64,000 bases of DNA from Candidatus Thorarchaeota archaeon MP11T_1 (GCA_002825515.1 PJET01000002.1:1-64000); one strand, 5' to 3'; shown: positions 6,231-15,466, counted from the stretch's first letter. Program-made: numbers and translations. Notes: generated from the sequence alone by a model not told the origin.

Positions 6231-8696
6231 TTACTCTTCAGTTGGTGGAAGAATGTAAATCACTTTCTCAGTTTCGGGAAGGGTCACCTCTACGAACCTG
6301 TCATCCTTTGGTTTACCGAAGCTGATCTTTTCAACACCATGCATCGCTTGAAGATCCTTGATCCATGGTTTCAGATTCTCAGAGATATATGCTTCAGGAA
6401 GTCCCTGTCTTAGAGAGAGACCACTCTCGCGCTTGAACTTCCAAAAACCAGAGTTTGTTTGCATTAATAGTTCGGTATGTTCGGTCAGCGGTGAATTCCA
6501 AGTCCTCTCATATGTGGGAAAACTATGTCTATGAATACCTTTGGCGTCATAGAGTTCGCGATATATCCTGTCAGAGATGAAAGGAGTCATCGGAGCCAGA
6601 GCTCTTGATATGACTTTCAATACTTCGTGTAGCGTAAACCAAGCTGACAGCTGCTCGTCTTCTGTGAATGCACTATCTGAGTTGAACGACCTGCCTTTAA
6701 TCATCTCTAACACATGATCTGCGAAGAAGTTCCATGTGAACCCACGAATATCAATGGCGGGTTTATGGAAATCAAGCAAGTCACACTCAGGAATAATCCG
6801 TTCTACGAGAGCATTTGTTTCTGCAAGTATCCACTGGTCTACCTGAGTCAGTTTCTTGAACGGAATAGGCTCAGGGATTGGGAACATCGAGATAAACCGG
6901 GCAATATTATAGAGCTTGGTCATGAACTTCGATACACCAGCTAGACGGTCTTCTGAGAATCGAACATCACTTCCGAGACCAGCCTCTAGAGCGCCGTAGA
7001 TTCGCATCGCATCAGCACCGTATTTCTCTACAAACGGCATAGGTGGGGGTGAGTTGCCTTTCGACTTGCTCATTGCTTCCCCCTTGTCATCTACAACATG
7101 TCCAGAAACCCAGATCTCGCTGAAGGCGGGTTTCCCAGTCAGCTGGAATGTACGGAGTAGAGAATAGTAAAGCCAGGTTCTAACAATGTCCTTTCCTTGA
7201 GGACGCATGACATTGCTGAAACCCTTCCTGAACAGCAAATCATTATACATGTACCCTACAGCTTGCATTCCACTTATTGAGGAGTCCATCCATGTGTCAA
7301 ATGTCCTCTCTTCACCTACAAAACCTTCCTCAGCACCACATTTTGTGCATTTCGAGAACGGAGGATCTTCTCTCCAAGGTTGATAATACCTTGGCTCATT
7401 GGTTAGCTCTGGAACAAGAGGTTTGTTGCAGGATTTGCAGTACCAGATTGGTAGCTCAGTTCCATAATAGCGCCGCCTGCTCACAGGCCAGTCTACTGTC
7501 ACTCTGTTGAGCCAGTCTATAAGGATTTGTCTGTGAAAATCAGGGTAGAATGGTGTATCATCTGCAATCTTGAGGAGATCCTCTACAAAGTCAACCTGTT
7601 TCACATAATATTCATCCATTGCTATGAACTCAATAGGAGTTCGACTGCGCCAACATTGCGGCACCCTTTGAATTGTGTCTTCTTGTTTGAAAAGCAGCTT
7701 CTTCTCCTTGAGGTCATCAATCACTTTCATACGAGCATCTTCAATTTTTAGACCTGCATATTGCCCTGCAGCCTCGGTCATAGTGCCATTAGTTGATACT
7801 GCAGCGATTGGTGTAAGAGCATGGTCACGAAAAGCCATGACATCAGCTTGATCTCCATAGCTGCACACCATGAGCGCCCCAGTTCCGAACTCCATTTGTG
7901 CTGTAGGACTAGGAAGTATAGGCACTTCTAAGTCAAATAGTGGTACTTTTGCAGTCTTTCCATGATAGGACTTGTATCGCTCATCATCTGGATGAACAAA
8001 TACAGCACCACATGCACATAGCAGCTCAGGTCTTGTAGTTGCTATCTCAAGGGGTTCCAGTTCTTCCACTTTGAAGTAAATATAGTGGAGTTTCGCGGGA
8101 CGTTCCTTATACTCCACCTCAGCGTCAGCAATTGTGGTTCCACATTCAAAACACCAGTTGTTGGGACGATAATCACTGTAGACTAGACCCTTGTTCCAAA
8201 TGTCGATGAATGTAGCCTGTGTCACAGCTCGATAACTTGGATTGTCCGTTCGATAACTACCCTCATCCTCATAGGTGTTGAAGGCAATACCTAGTCTCCT
8301 GAAACCATTGAGTGCAATCTTCTCATCTTCATCGAGTCGTTCCTTGCATAGGCGGAGGAATTCCTCCCGCGGAGTTTCATGCATGTGAATTTTAAGTTCT
8401 TTCTCAACTCGAACCTCAACTGGAAGACCATTGCGATCAATCCCAAGGGGGAAGTTGACTTCAAGACCTTGCATTCTTCTATAACGAGCTATTGTATCAA
8501 TCTGTGAATAGTGAATTACTTGGCCTACATGCATTGGACCTGAAAGATAGGGAGGTGGCGTGTCCACTGTGTAAATTTTCCTTCCAGAGTCCATATTGAA
8601 CTCATAGGTGTCTTCATGCGCCCATGTTTCAAGCAACTCAGCCTCTGCTCCGGGCTTCCAGCGTTTGGACTTAATCTTCGGTTCTAGCTTAGACAA
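6231..8696 (-). CDS. valS: Valyl-tRNA synthetase
   Basis: Class Ia synthetase that charges tRNA-Val. The HIGH-equivalent is PPPYLSGPMHVGQ, the KMSKS loop is AMSKSKGN, and RPQGKDIVRTWLYYSLLR is typical of archaeal ValRS. A CP1 editing domain and two Cys pairs (CFECG, CKSC..CTKC) for zinc are present. I prefer the TTG at 8696, which has AAGGAG ten nt upstream and gives the family N terminus (SKLEPKIKSKRW, about 821 aa). An ATG at 8783 would add 29 residues of no recognisable homology. The region to 9068 shows no other gene. Confidence 0.93.
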   Translation of the reverse strand: MSKLEPKIKSKRWKPGAEAELLETWAHEDTYEFNMDSGRKIYTVDTPPPYLSGPMHVGQVIHYSQIDTIARYRRMQGLEVNFPLGIDRNGLPVEVRVEKELKIHMHETPREEFLRLCKERLDEDEKIALNGFRRLGIAFNTYEDEGSYRTDNPSYRAVTQATFIDIWNKGLVYSDYRPNNWCFECGTTIADAEVEYKERPAKLHYIYFKVEELEPLEIATTRPELLCACGAVFVHPDDERYKSYHGKTAKVPLFDLEVPILPSPTAQMEFGTGALMVCSYGDQADVMAFRDHALTPIAAVSTNGTMTEAAGQYAGLKIEDARMKVIDDLKEKKLLFKQEDTIQRVPQCWRSRTPIEFIAMDEYYVKQVDFVEDLLKIADDTPFYPDFHRQILIDWLNRVTVDWPVSRRRYYGTELPIWYCKSCNKPLVPELTNEPRYYQPWREDPPFSKCTKCGAEEGFVGEERTFDTWMDSSISGMQAVGYMYNDLLFRKGFSNVMRPQGKDIVRTWLYYSLLRTFQLTGKPAFSEIWVSGHVVDDKGEAMSKSKGNSPPPMPFVEKYGADAMRIYGALEAGLGSDVRFSEDRLAGVSKFMTKLYNIARFISMFPIPEPIPFKKLTQVDQWILAETNALVERIIPECDLLDFHKPAIDIRGFTWNFFADHVLEMIKGRSFNSDSAFTEDEQLSAWFTLHEVLKVISRALAPMTPFISDRIYRELYDAKGIHRHSFPTYERTWNSPLTEHTELLMQTNSGFWKFKRESGLSLRQGLPEAYISENLKPWIKDLQAMHGVEKISFGKPKDDRFVEVTLPETEKVIYILPPTEE

Positions 8697-9068
8697 AAGG
8701 ATCAGTCTCCTTGATGTCAGCAAGGGTCGGCACTTGCCGCTTAACTTCGAAAAATGTAGTTGGCCTTTAAGAGTTATGGCCAAACAAAACTAACCAGACC
8801 TATCCCCCCAAAAAAATAGTCAGTGTTTGATTTTGACAATTTATGAATGATATGAGAACTTAGGAAGAATTGCTTACATAGAGTATGGGCCATTTTAGAG
8901 AATATGCAAATGCAGTAATAAAGAGGGAAATGGAATATTTGGCGCGCTAGACCATGTTTAAACGCATTTTCCCCTAGTCGAAAATTCGACGAACTGGTCT
9001 ATTCAAGAAAGCTTCATTAATAGTGTCCAATAGAAGAACATGTTCGTAAGTGTATCAGGGGACATACT

Positions 9069-9764
9069 ATGAGAGCTGTACTCAAAATTGGAGGATCGCT
9101 CCTCTATGATGAAGACGGTCAAGTTCGCATTGACCGACTGAGAGAGTACGCTAACTCAATCAAGTCCTTAGTCAAAAATGGGCATTCATTGGTTGTTGTG
9201 GTCGGTGGTGGAAAACCAGCACGCATCTTCATTACTGCAGCAAGAGAACTCGGAGCAAACGAGGCTCAGTGCGATTGGCTTGGAATTAAACTGGCCAGGA
9301 ATAATGCTGAGTTACTCTGTGCAGCTCTTGGTGAATATGCGTATCCAAAAATAATCGACGATTATGATGAACTAGAAGTGGCAATCAATCTTGGTAAGGT
9401 TGTATTATTGGGAGGTATGGTGCCTGGTCAGTCAACTAACGCGGTAGCTGCAGCTTCTGCAGAATTGATACAGGCAGACATGTTATTCAACGCAACCAAT
9501 GTTGATGGTGTATATGATCGCAACCCAGAAGAAAAAGGTGCCAAAAAACTTGACAGTGTTGACATCGCTACGCTGAGAGGTATTTTGTCATCTGAGGGTA
9601 CCAAAGCAGGTCAGTATAACCTGTTTGATCCGGTCGCAATAGGGATTGTTGAACGCTCGAAGATTCCTACTGTGATATTCAACGGAAACAGCCCAGAGAA
9701 CCTGAAAAGGGTTTTCAACGAAGAGAAGATTGGAACCCGAATAATACACAATACGAAAACATGA
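9069..9764 (+). CDS. pyrH: UMP kinase, archaeal type
   Basis: 231 aa amino acid kinase-fold enzyme that phosphorylates UMP to UDP in pyrimidine synthesis. Motifs are LKIGGSLLYD at the N terminus, VVVGGGKPAR, GGMVPGQSTNAVAA, and ATNVDGVYDRNPEE, followed by the FDPVAIGIVERSKIP segment, a layout close to archaeal PyrH. The start is ATG with AGGGGAC upstream. It overlaps the next gene by ATGA, so the two are coupled. PyrB and a dCMP deaminase are elsewhere in the window. Confidence 0.92.
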   Translation: MRAVLKIGGSLLYDEDGQVRIDRLREYANSIKSLVKNGHSLVVVVGGGKPARIFITAARELGANEAQCDWLGIKLARNNAELLCAALGEYAYPKIIDDYDELEVAINLGKVVLLGGMVPGQSTNAVAAASAELIQADMLFNATNVDGVYDRNPEEKGAKKLDSVDIATLRGILSSEGTKAGQYNLFDPVAIGIVERSKIPTVIFNGNSPENLKRVFNEEKIGTRIIHNTKT

Positions 9765-10078
9765 ATCTAACAAGAGGCGAAAATGAGTTGAAGAGGCTGC
9801 TCGAGAGGATATTTGCATCCCGCGCACAGACCCGTGTTGTCCAGCACTTCCTGGACCGTCCAAAGGAGTTCTTTAATCTAAGTCGATTGGCCAAGGAAAC
9901 TGGACTTGCTCATTCAACAATTCACCGTGTGATGCAACCTCTTGTTGATATGGGACTCGTGAAAGAAATCAAAGCGGGACAGCAGATTAGATTGTTTATT
10001 CTTGAAACAGAGGATGACCGGTCCAAGATTATCTCAGATTTCTATGCTAAAATTAGACCCCATCTTGAGACAAGCTGA
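9761..10078 (+). CDS. Winged-helix transcriptional regulator
   Basis: 105 aa. The helix-turn-helix is clear: NLSRLAKETGLAHSTIHRVM followed by PLVDMGLVKEIKAGQQIRLF as the wing. It overlaps the UMP kinase stop by ATGA, so it is co-translated and could regulate pyrimidine genes, although nothing in the sequence proves that target. The C-terminal helix (DRSKIISDFYAKIRPHLE) may dimerise. Related to small archaeal MarR/ArsR-like regulators. Confidence 0.75.
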   Translation: MNLTRGENELKRLLERIFASRAQTRVVQHFLDRPKEFFNLSRLAKETGLAHSTIHRVMQPLVDMGLVKEIKAGQQIRLFILETEDDRSKIISDFYAKIRPHLETS

Positions 10079-10154
10079 GAGACAACTCAAGTACAATTTT
10101 TTCATCACTCCAGCCAAAACGGCTATATTGAGATAGAATATTCATGCAAGGTGT

Positions 10155-10262
10155 GCCGAGGTAGTCAAGTGGCCAAAGACGGTGGACTCAAGATCTTAGG
10201 CATGACGCCCATGGGAAATCCACTCCCGTAGGGGTTCAGGAGTTCGAATCTCCTCCTCGGCA
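10155..10262 (+). tRNA. tRNA-Leu (CAA) with intron
   Basis: Type II tRNA with a long variable arm (CTCCCGTAGGGG). The acceptor GCCGAGG pairs with CCTCGGC, discriminator A, CCA encoded (10263-10265). The anticodon stem GTGGA/TCCAC encloses CTCAAG, a 25-nt intron at about 10193-10217, then A38. Anticodon CAA is at 10189-10191. The intron sits at the canonical archaeal 37/38 site. T arm is AGGAG-TTCGAAT-CTCCT. Confidence 0.93.
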
Positions 10263-10307
10263 CCAATTTTCTACAATTTTGTATATGGATACTGAGATAC
10301 TAAGGAC

Positions 10308-10772
10308 CTATTTTCTTATTCGAACAGTCTTCGCATCAGTGTCTTTCACGATTTCTTCGGGTTTGATTCTAAGGAGGTGTCGGTCAGTCCCTCCACCACC
10401 AATCACCTCGGGCATTTCCATAACTCTTGGATCAATTAACACAGTAGCGTTCTTGATGGCTATTGGCGGTGTACCACCAACTTCGAAACCAGTTAGATCC
10501 AATGCTTCCGCAGGGGTTGCTAGCTTGGGTGGTAGAATATTCAATACCTTTCCAATTCTTTTGGAGCTCGCGCGATCAGTACCATTAACAATAGCGAGGA
10601 TTACATTATCATCAGCTAAGAATACCACTGTCTTGATGAACCGTTCAGGAGGAACACCAAGTTCATTGGAAGCAGCATCAACAGAATGAACACGACCTGT
10701 CATAGCGAGTATTTCAGCCTTGATGTTGTTGGTTTCAATGTAGTTCTGCAGGTCTTTATTGTCCAACATCAT
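10308..10772 (-). CDS. YbaK/EbsC-type aminoacyl-tRNA deacylase
   Basis: 154 aa. HSVDAASNELGVPPERFIKT followed by VVFLADDNVILAIVNG, KIGKVL, GFEVGGTPPIAIK and IGGGGTDRHLLRI are the YbaK/ProRS-editing fold. Such proteins hydrolyse mischarged tRNA (for example Cys-tRNAPro or Ala-tRNAPro). GAGGTGA stands directly before two consecutive ATG codons (10772 and 10769); the second has better spacing. The gene is convergent with tRNA-Leu. Exact substrate not predictable. Confidence 0.86.
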   Translation of the reverse strand: MMLDNKDLQNYIETNNIKAEILAMTGRVHSVDAASNELGVPPERFIKTVVFLADDNVILAIVNGTDRASSKRIGKVLNILPPKLATPAEALDLTGFEVGGTPPIAIKNATVLIDPRVMEMPEVIGGGGTDRHLLRIKPEEIVKDTDAKTVRIRK

Positions 10773-10937
10773 TCACCTCAAAATGTCATGAATGTTGCTT
10801 CTACTTTAATCAATCCACCCTTTCGAGTCATTTGAAATGAAATCGATAGTAATGTGTTTTAATGCAGGCGTTTTTCAGAGATGTCCAAGGTTGCATTTTA
10901 ATAATAATGGACAATATTTTGAGAGAAAGAGCAGTAC

Positions 10938-11054
10938 TCACGTTGCTTCCAACGCGAGTACTTCAGCTAGAGACAGTTTGTTACCATCTCCTGTGTTATT
11001 ATTCTGAACCTCATGATTTGAGGAAGAGCCTGTGGATTCATCAGATTGGATCAT
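10938..11054 (-). CDS. Tiny ORF 3 of a small-protein cluster
   Basis: 38 codons, beginning MIQSDESTGSSSNHE and ending KLSLAEVLALEAT. The Ser/Asn-rich start and amphipathic end match no family I know. GAGGT lies eight nt before its ATG and coincides with the last codons and stop of tiny ORF 2, the same arrangement seen between ORFs 1 and 2. Support is this repeated Shine-Dalgarno spacing and the shared upstream promoter; homologues are needed to confirm it. Confidence 0.35.
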   Translation of the reverse strand: MIQSDESTGSSSNHEVQNNNTGDGNKLSLAEVLALEAT

Positions 11055-11060
11055 CTGAGT

Positions 11061-11174
11061 TTACCTCAGGAAAGATGTCTTGTAGACTTCAACTCGTACT
11101 TGTGACTTCAATCTCTGAAGTTCATTCAAGTCCGGTTCAGCACTAAGTTTTTTCCTAAGTTTCGCAAATGCCAT
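11061..11174 (-). CDS. Tiny ORF 2 of a small-protein cluster
   Basis: 37 codons, basic and likely helical: starts MAFAKLRKKLSAEPDLNE and ends VEVYKTSFLR. GGAGGT, a full Shine-Dalgarno, sits six nt before the ATG and overlaps the end of ORF 1 (CGG AGG TAA). It is the best supported of the three small ORFs because such a strong site is unlikely by chance next to an open frame. No family recognised. Confidence 0.45.
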   Translation of the reverse strand: MAFAKLRKKLSAEPDLNELQRLKSQVRVEVYKTSFLR

Positions 11175-11178
11175 TGGA

Positions 11179-11283
11179 TTACCTCCGATAGGTGTATGCG
11201 TAAGCTAGAGCATCGGTCGACATGACCTTTGCCTTGTTGTTCTTCAGCACAGATGTGTTTCGTGAGTTAGTTGCTAGAGCCAT
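11179..11283 (-). CDS. Tiny ORF 1 of a small-protein cluster
   Basis: 34 codons, MALATNSRNTSVLKNNKAKV followed by MSTDALAYAYTYRR. It has no Shine-Dalgarno, but a strong TATA box lies at 11313-11325, so its mRNA would have a leader of only about ten nt, as is common for the first gene of archaeal operons. No known domain. It could instead be a leader peptide for ORF 2. Confidence 0.4.
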   Translation of the reverse strand: MALATNSRNTSVLKNNKAKVMSTDALAYAYTYRR

Positions 11284-11312
11284 GATATTTCACAAGAAAT
11301 ACTGCTCAGATT

Positions 11313-11325
11313 TAGTATATATACC
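11313..11325 (-). promoter_or_regulatory. TATA box of the small-ORF cluster
   Basis: On the minus strand the sequence reads GGTATATATACTA, a near-perfect archaeal TATA element. Transcription is expected near 11294, about ten nt before the ATG of tiny ORF 1. PolX ends 80 nt upstream, so this is an independent transcription start. The + direction leads only into the end of polX, which supports the minus-strand assignment. Confidence 0.55.
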
Positions 11326-11403
11326 GAAGCCACGTATTAGGGTCACAGGACGAAGTCACATAATGTGACTATCAAGAAATGGTTTCAGAGTACAATTTAC
11401 GGT

Positions 11404-13119
11404 CTATTTCTTAATGGATTTCATCAGTTTCTTCAAAGAGTGTGTATTGATGACATCATCAGGAGTCAACCAGCCACGGCGAGCTTGGTATACTCCAAAT
11501 TGCATATAATCAAGCTCTGAAACTCTATGTGCATCTGTGTTTATTGCAATCTTCAGACCAATCTTAGTGGCAGCACGTAGATTGCCAGCGTTCAGATCCA
11601 GTCTTTCTGGGTAAGCATTTAGCTCCATGATCACATTGTGCTTCTGTGCAGTTTCAAATACTCTCTCCAGATCGATTTGAAATTCAGACCGCTTTCCAAT
11701 TAACCGACCAGTGGGATGTCCGAGGATGTGAACATATTTATTTTCTAAAGCATGGCAGACGCGTTCTGTCATGATCTCCTTAGTGTCTTTCATCCTACTG
11801 TGAATCGAGCCAGTGACAATATCCAACTGGGAGAGAACATCATCTTCTATATCTAGACCGCCATCAGCTAGAATGTCTACTTCTGCACCTTTCAGTATCT
11901 TCATCTTCCAGCGACCTGATGCATTAAGATCATCAATCTCCTCAATCCGCTTCAGAAGACGACCTTCATCCATACCATTTGCTATTGTAAGACTTTGAGT
12001 ATGGTCTGATACACAGTAGTATTCGTACTTTAGTGTTTGAGCTTCGTTCAACATCTCTTCGATTGTGTTTTTACCGTCAGACTGGTCTGTATGACTATGA
12101 AGATCTCCTCGGATGTCATTCATCGATATTAAATCAGGAAGTTCACCACGTTGAGCAGCCTCTATCTCCCCTTTGTCCTCTCTCAGCTCGGGTGGCACCC
12201 ATTGAAGTCCAAGAGTTTTGTAGATATCATCTTCATCCTCACCAGCAACTTTCAGGTCATCTTTGAAAAGACCATATTCATTCAGCCTATACCCCATCTT
12301 CTGAGCGATTGACCGTAACTTTACATTATGGTCAACACTCCCAGTGAAGTATTGAAGTCCCGCACCAAAACTATCGCTTGGCAAAATTCTTAGATCAACT
12401 TGTAGACCAGATACTAGTCTCACTGACGATTTTGTTGGTCCATGAGCCAAGACTGTAGATACACCTTCTGAACCGACAAAAGCTTCCATTACAGTTTCCG
12501 GTTCAGTGGCTACAACTAAGAAGTCAAGATCGCCAATTGTTTCTCTTCTCCGACGTGTGGACCCTGCAACAGTCAGCTGTTTTACTACCTTTAGTTTGGA
12601 TAGCTCATTCTCAATTTTTTCAGCTGCGGAAATGGCATCAGAGAGAAGCGTCCTCTCTATTCCGGCCCTCACAATTTGAATGCCCTCAATGATTTGTACT
12701 TGGGTCTTCTCACCAAGCCCTGGCAACCCAGAGAGCTTTCCTTCGTTGGCAGCCCGTTCAAGCGATTCAAGGTCAGTCACACCAAGCTTCTCGTACACGA
12801 GTTTGATCGTCTTGGGACCAACTCCTGGTATTGAGTCAAGCTCCAATACTTCTACTGGAACACGTGTTCTGAGTTTCTCAAGAATTTCAACTTCACCCGT
12901 TTCAAGATAACTCTTGATAACTTCTGCCAGACCCTTTCCAATACCGGGGATATCTGTAAGAGCACCTCGTTTTGCGACAGCTTCAACATCCTCTCCGAGA
13001 GATGTTATGGATCTCACGCCTCGATAATACGCAAGAGGTTTGAAACGGTCTTTACCCTCGATTTCTAGAAGTAGACCTATCTCTTTGAGTATCTGAGCCA
13101 CTTCAGCATTTCTGGTCAA
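11404..13119 (-). CDS. polX: DNA polymerase X family protein (PolX) with PHP domain
   Basis: 571 aa. An N-terminal HhH-rich region (IPGIGKGLAE, IPGVGPKTIK, LPGLGEK) precedes a nucleotidyltransferase palm with GSTRRRRETIGDLDF (185-200) and VDLRILP (241-247), giving the three metal aspartates. The C-terminal PHP phosphoesterase has GDLHSHTDQSDG (338-349), HPTGRL and NTDAHR. Family X enzymes fill gaps in base-excision repair, and the PHP domain gives 3'-5' exonuclease or AP-related activity. The start is TTG at 13119 with AGGAGA eight nt upstream. Confidence 0.93.
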   Translation of the reverse strand: MTRNAEVAQILKEIGLLLEIEGKDRFKPLAYYRGVRSITSLGEDVEAVAKRGALTDIPGIGKGLAEVIKSYLETGEVEILEKLRTRVPVEVLELDSIPGVGPKTIKLVYEKLGVTDLESLERAANEGKLSGLPGLGEKTQVQIIEGIQIVRAGIERTLLSDAISAAEKIENELSKLKVVKQLTVAGSTRRRRETIGDLDFLVVATEPETVMEAFVGSEGVSTVLAHGPTKSSVRLVSGLQVDLRILPSDSFGAGLQYFTGSVDHNVKLRSIAQKMGYRLNEYGLFKDDLKVAGEDEDDIYKTLGLQWVPPELREDKGEIEAAQRGELPDLISMNDIRGDLHSHTDQSDGKNTIEEMLNEAQTLKYEYYCVSDHTQSLTIANGMDEGRLLKRIEEIDDLNASGRWKMKILKGAEVDILADGGLDIEDDVLSQLDIVTGSIHSRMKDTKEIMTERVCHALENKYVHILGHPTGRLIGKRSEFQIDLERVFETAQKHNVIMELNAYPERLDLNAGNLRAATKIGLKIAINTDAHRVSELDYMQFGVYQARRGWLTPDDVINTHSLKKLMKSIKK

Positions 13120-13130
13120 TTTCTAGTCTC

Positions 13131-14144
13131 CTACTCATAGTCATAAGGATCAATTGATCTCACAGCATCTCTAACAGCGACAATATTCTCTTGTGGCGTA
13201 TCAATAGTTACGACACATCCTGGGGCAATAATAACACGATTCGGACCAGCCGCATTTATAGCTTCACGAACTTGTTCTTGAGCTTGTTCTGGACTTCCAG
13301 TCCTGAATATTCCATTATGATCAATCCCACCCAGAACAGCTCCTCGAAATCGTTTCTTGCCTTGCTTCAGCGAGAGAGCTGAGCTTTGGTCTTCCCAGTT
13401 TATGCCATCGACCCCAGGGGTCTTTGCAATCCTGTCAAACCGGATTTCTTCATTCTCTTCTCGAGCATGTAGATGCAAAATAATGAATTTTGTTTTCCCT
13501 CTGAGATTTGTGATTAGCTTTAGATCATAGGGATAGACAAATTCCTTGTATTGGTAATCGGTGACTGAAGATTGCGTAGAGTGTTGAGAGGCCAAAAAGA
13601 TACCATCAGCTCCTGCATCCATTGTCGCTTTGGCAAAATCTATCATTACATCTGTTATTATATCAAGTGCACCTTTCAATATCTCTGGATGCTCGTCAGC
13701 ATATTTGGTGAAGTTCTTGTCAGAGATTTTGTCAGCAACCATGGTAGGATCAAAAACAGTAGCCATTGTTGGTACGACACCGTCTGCGTACTTTTGGATG
13801 AGCTCTACTGCACGAATTTGTTTACCAAGTTCACCTGCATTCGCATCAAGTGGTTCTAGAGTTTCCCAGTCACTCACAGTATTAATTGCTGCATTGGTTA
13901 GAGTTGTCGACCCAGTTATCGCACCATCATAGACTGCAGTGCAACCAAAGTCAATGCATGGAAAGTGACCAAAGAAAGATATCTTCATCAAATCGTGGTC
14001 TAGAAGTTTGTGGAAGTCTATCTCAGCATTGGCAAGACCTTCGGGAGTTCGGTCTATTTCAGGATGGTGTTTCCATAGAGAGATAGGAACCTTATCGCTT
14101 AAGTTACCGAGAAGAGTTTCTTTTATCAAATCGTATTTAGACAT
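13131..14144 (-). CDS. Uroporphyrinogen decarboxylase-family protein
   Basis: About 337 aa from the ATG at 14144 (MSKYDLIKETLLGN), which matches the family N terminus; a longer reading to 14213 adds 23 unlikely residues. The URO-D fold shows in DKVPISLWKHHPE, GADGIFLASQHS, FVYPYDLKLI, ILHLHAREENE, VDGINWEDQ, and GGIDHNGIFRTGSPEQ. Many archaeal members act on methylated compounds or corrinoids instead of haem, and here no haem genes are nearby. Only 11 nt separate it from polX, so they likely share a transcript. Confidence 0.8.
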   Translation of the reverse strand: MSKYDLIKETLLGNLSDKVPISLWKHHPEIDRTPEGLANAEIDFHKLLDHDLMKISFFGHFPCIDFGCTAVYDGAITGSTTLTNAAINTVSDWETLEPLDANAGELGKQIRAVELIQKYADGVVPTMATVFDPTMVADKISDKNFTKYADEHPEILKGALDIITDVMIDFAKATMDAGADGIFLASQHSTQSSVTDYQYKEFVYPYDLKLITNLRGKTKFIILHLHAREENEEIRFDRIAKTPGVDGINWEDQSSALSLKQGKKRFRGAVLGGIDHNGIFRTGSPEQAQEQVREAINAAGPNRVIIAPGCVVTIDTPQENIVAVRDAVRSIDPYDYE

Positions 14145-14272
14145 TGCAGGTCTACATGCAGAATTAGGAATAATGAGGCTTTCGAAGGGACTAACAAGGT
14201 TCGTCGCCATCAAACATAAGAGCAGAATAGAACCAGAAGTCCAAGTCCGATTCAGTATCAGGAGGATATCCT

Positions 14273-15466
14273 TTGTCGGAACTGACTGCTCTAATCAATC
14301 CGGAGGCAATCCTTAGCCTAGACGGTATCGATGAGTTAGACCGAATGAGAGCAGAACCCAATCCATACTGGAATCGAGCAAGACTTGAGGTGACGTGGAA
14401 TCTTCCAGTTATGTCAGGATTACTCAAGAGCCCAAGGATATCTATTCAACCTATGCGCCAAGCTACACGGGAAGAACTGCTTTTGTTCCATGACCCCTCA
14501 TATATTGAAACCCTAGAGCTCTTTGGAAATATGGGGACCGCATTCTCTGCTCGTTTTGGGTTGGATACTAATGAATGCCCTATTTTCCCAGGTGTTGACA
14601 AATATGCAAGCTACATTGTTGGTGGAACAATAGACGCAGTAATGGGTGTGGCTGATGGCAAGTTCGAAGACGCTGTATCATTCTTTGGAGGCCTTCATCA
14701 CGCACTGGAAAGTCAAGCTGCAGGTTTCTGTTATTACAATGATTGTGTGGTTGCAATAAAGAAATACCAGCAAAAATATCCAGGAAAGAAGGTTCTCTAT
14801 CTTGATACTGATGCCCATCACGGTGACGGTGTTCAACATGCATTCTATAGTGATCCTAATGTCCTGACAATATCACTTCATGAGCTTAGCATGGGATTCT
14901 TTCCAGGAACGGGTAGAGCAGAAGAAGTAGGAATTGGTGAGGGAAAAGGTTACTCAGTAAACATACCACTACCCCCGTTAACAGATGATGTTGAGTGGTG
15001 GCGAGCTTTCGAGGATGTAGTTGTTCCAATCTGGTTGGCATACAAACCAGACTTCGTTTTCTGGGAGGTGGGTGCAGATGGCTACATGAATGACCCACTT
15101 ACAGATTTGATGTTGACTTATGACACATATCAACGGACTTCCAAGACTGTTCGTCAGCTTGTTCACTTAGGAACCAGAAAGTTAGTTGTAACAGGAGGTG
15201 GAGGGTACAACGCTGTGGCTGCAGCGAAAATATGGACTATCATATTAGCAGATATTGCAGACATTGCACTACCACCGACAATTCCAGCTGAATGGATAGA
15301 ACTATGTCATAAACATGGTTTTCAGGTTAAAAGAGGTGGATGGACTAGTAGACCTTTCAGAATGCCTAGTGACCAGTATCCGAAGATTAGGCGAGCGGTG
15401 GATGACACGATAGAGAAGGTAAAGAGTCTTGTTTTTCCAACCTTTGGTTTAGAAGACCAAATTTAG
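14273..15466 (+). CDS. Histone deacetylase-superfamily enzyme (AcuC-like)
   Basis: 397 aa zinc amidohydrolase of the arginase/HDAC fold. Catalytic signatures are GGLHHALES (His142, His143), LYLDTDAHHGDGVQ (Asp178, Asp180, His182) and VTGGGGYN near residue 320. Prokaryotic members deacetylate proteins (AcuC on acetyl-CoA synthetase) or polyamines. An acetyl-CoA synthetase gene is in this window at 30462-32462, a possible but unlinked substrate. The start is TTG at 14273, fixed by AGGAGG seven nt upstream. The stop interlocks with that of the convergent methyltransferase. Confidence 0.87.
   Translation: MSELTALINPEAILSLDGIDELDRMRAEPNPYWNRARLEVTWNLPVMSGLLKSPRISIQPMRQATREELLLFHDPSYIETLELFGNMGTAFSARFGLDTNECPIFPGVDKYASYIVGGTIDAVMGVADGKFEDAVSFFGGLHHALESQAAGFCYYNDCVVAIKKYQQKYPGKKVLYLDTDAHHGDGVQHAFYSDPNVLTISLHELSMGFFPGTGRAEEVGIGEGKGYSVNIPLPPLTDDVEWWRAFEDVVVPIWLAYKPDFVFWEVGADGYMNDPLTDLMLTYDTYQRTSKTVRQLVHLGTRKLVVTGGGGYNAVAAAKIWTIILADIADIALPPTIPAEWIELCHKHGFQVKRGGWTSRPFRMPSDQYPKIRRAVDDTIEKVKSLVFPTFGLEDQI

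Noticed and set aside
7277..7751. Small + strand frames within valS
   Set aside because: Antisense shadows of a full-length conserved synthetase.
10862..11146. 94-aa open frame on the + strand
   Set aside because: It is antisense to the three tiny minus-strand ORFs, lacks a ribosome site, and shows no domain or conserved-looking composition.
13572..14086. Several overlapping + strand open frames of 60-100 aa
   Set aside because: They are the complement of the UroD-like gene, and their Cys- and Trp-rich content is typical of shadow frames.
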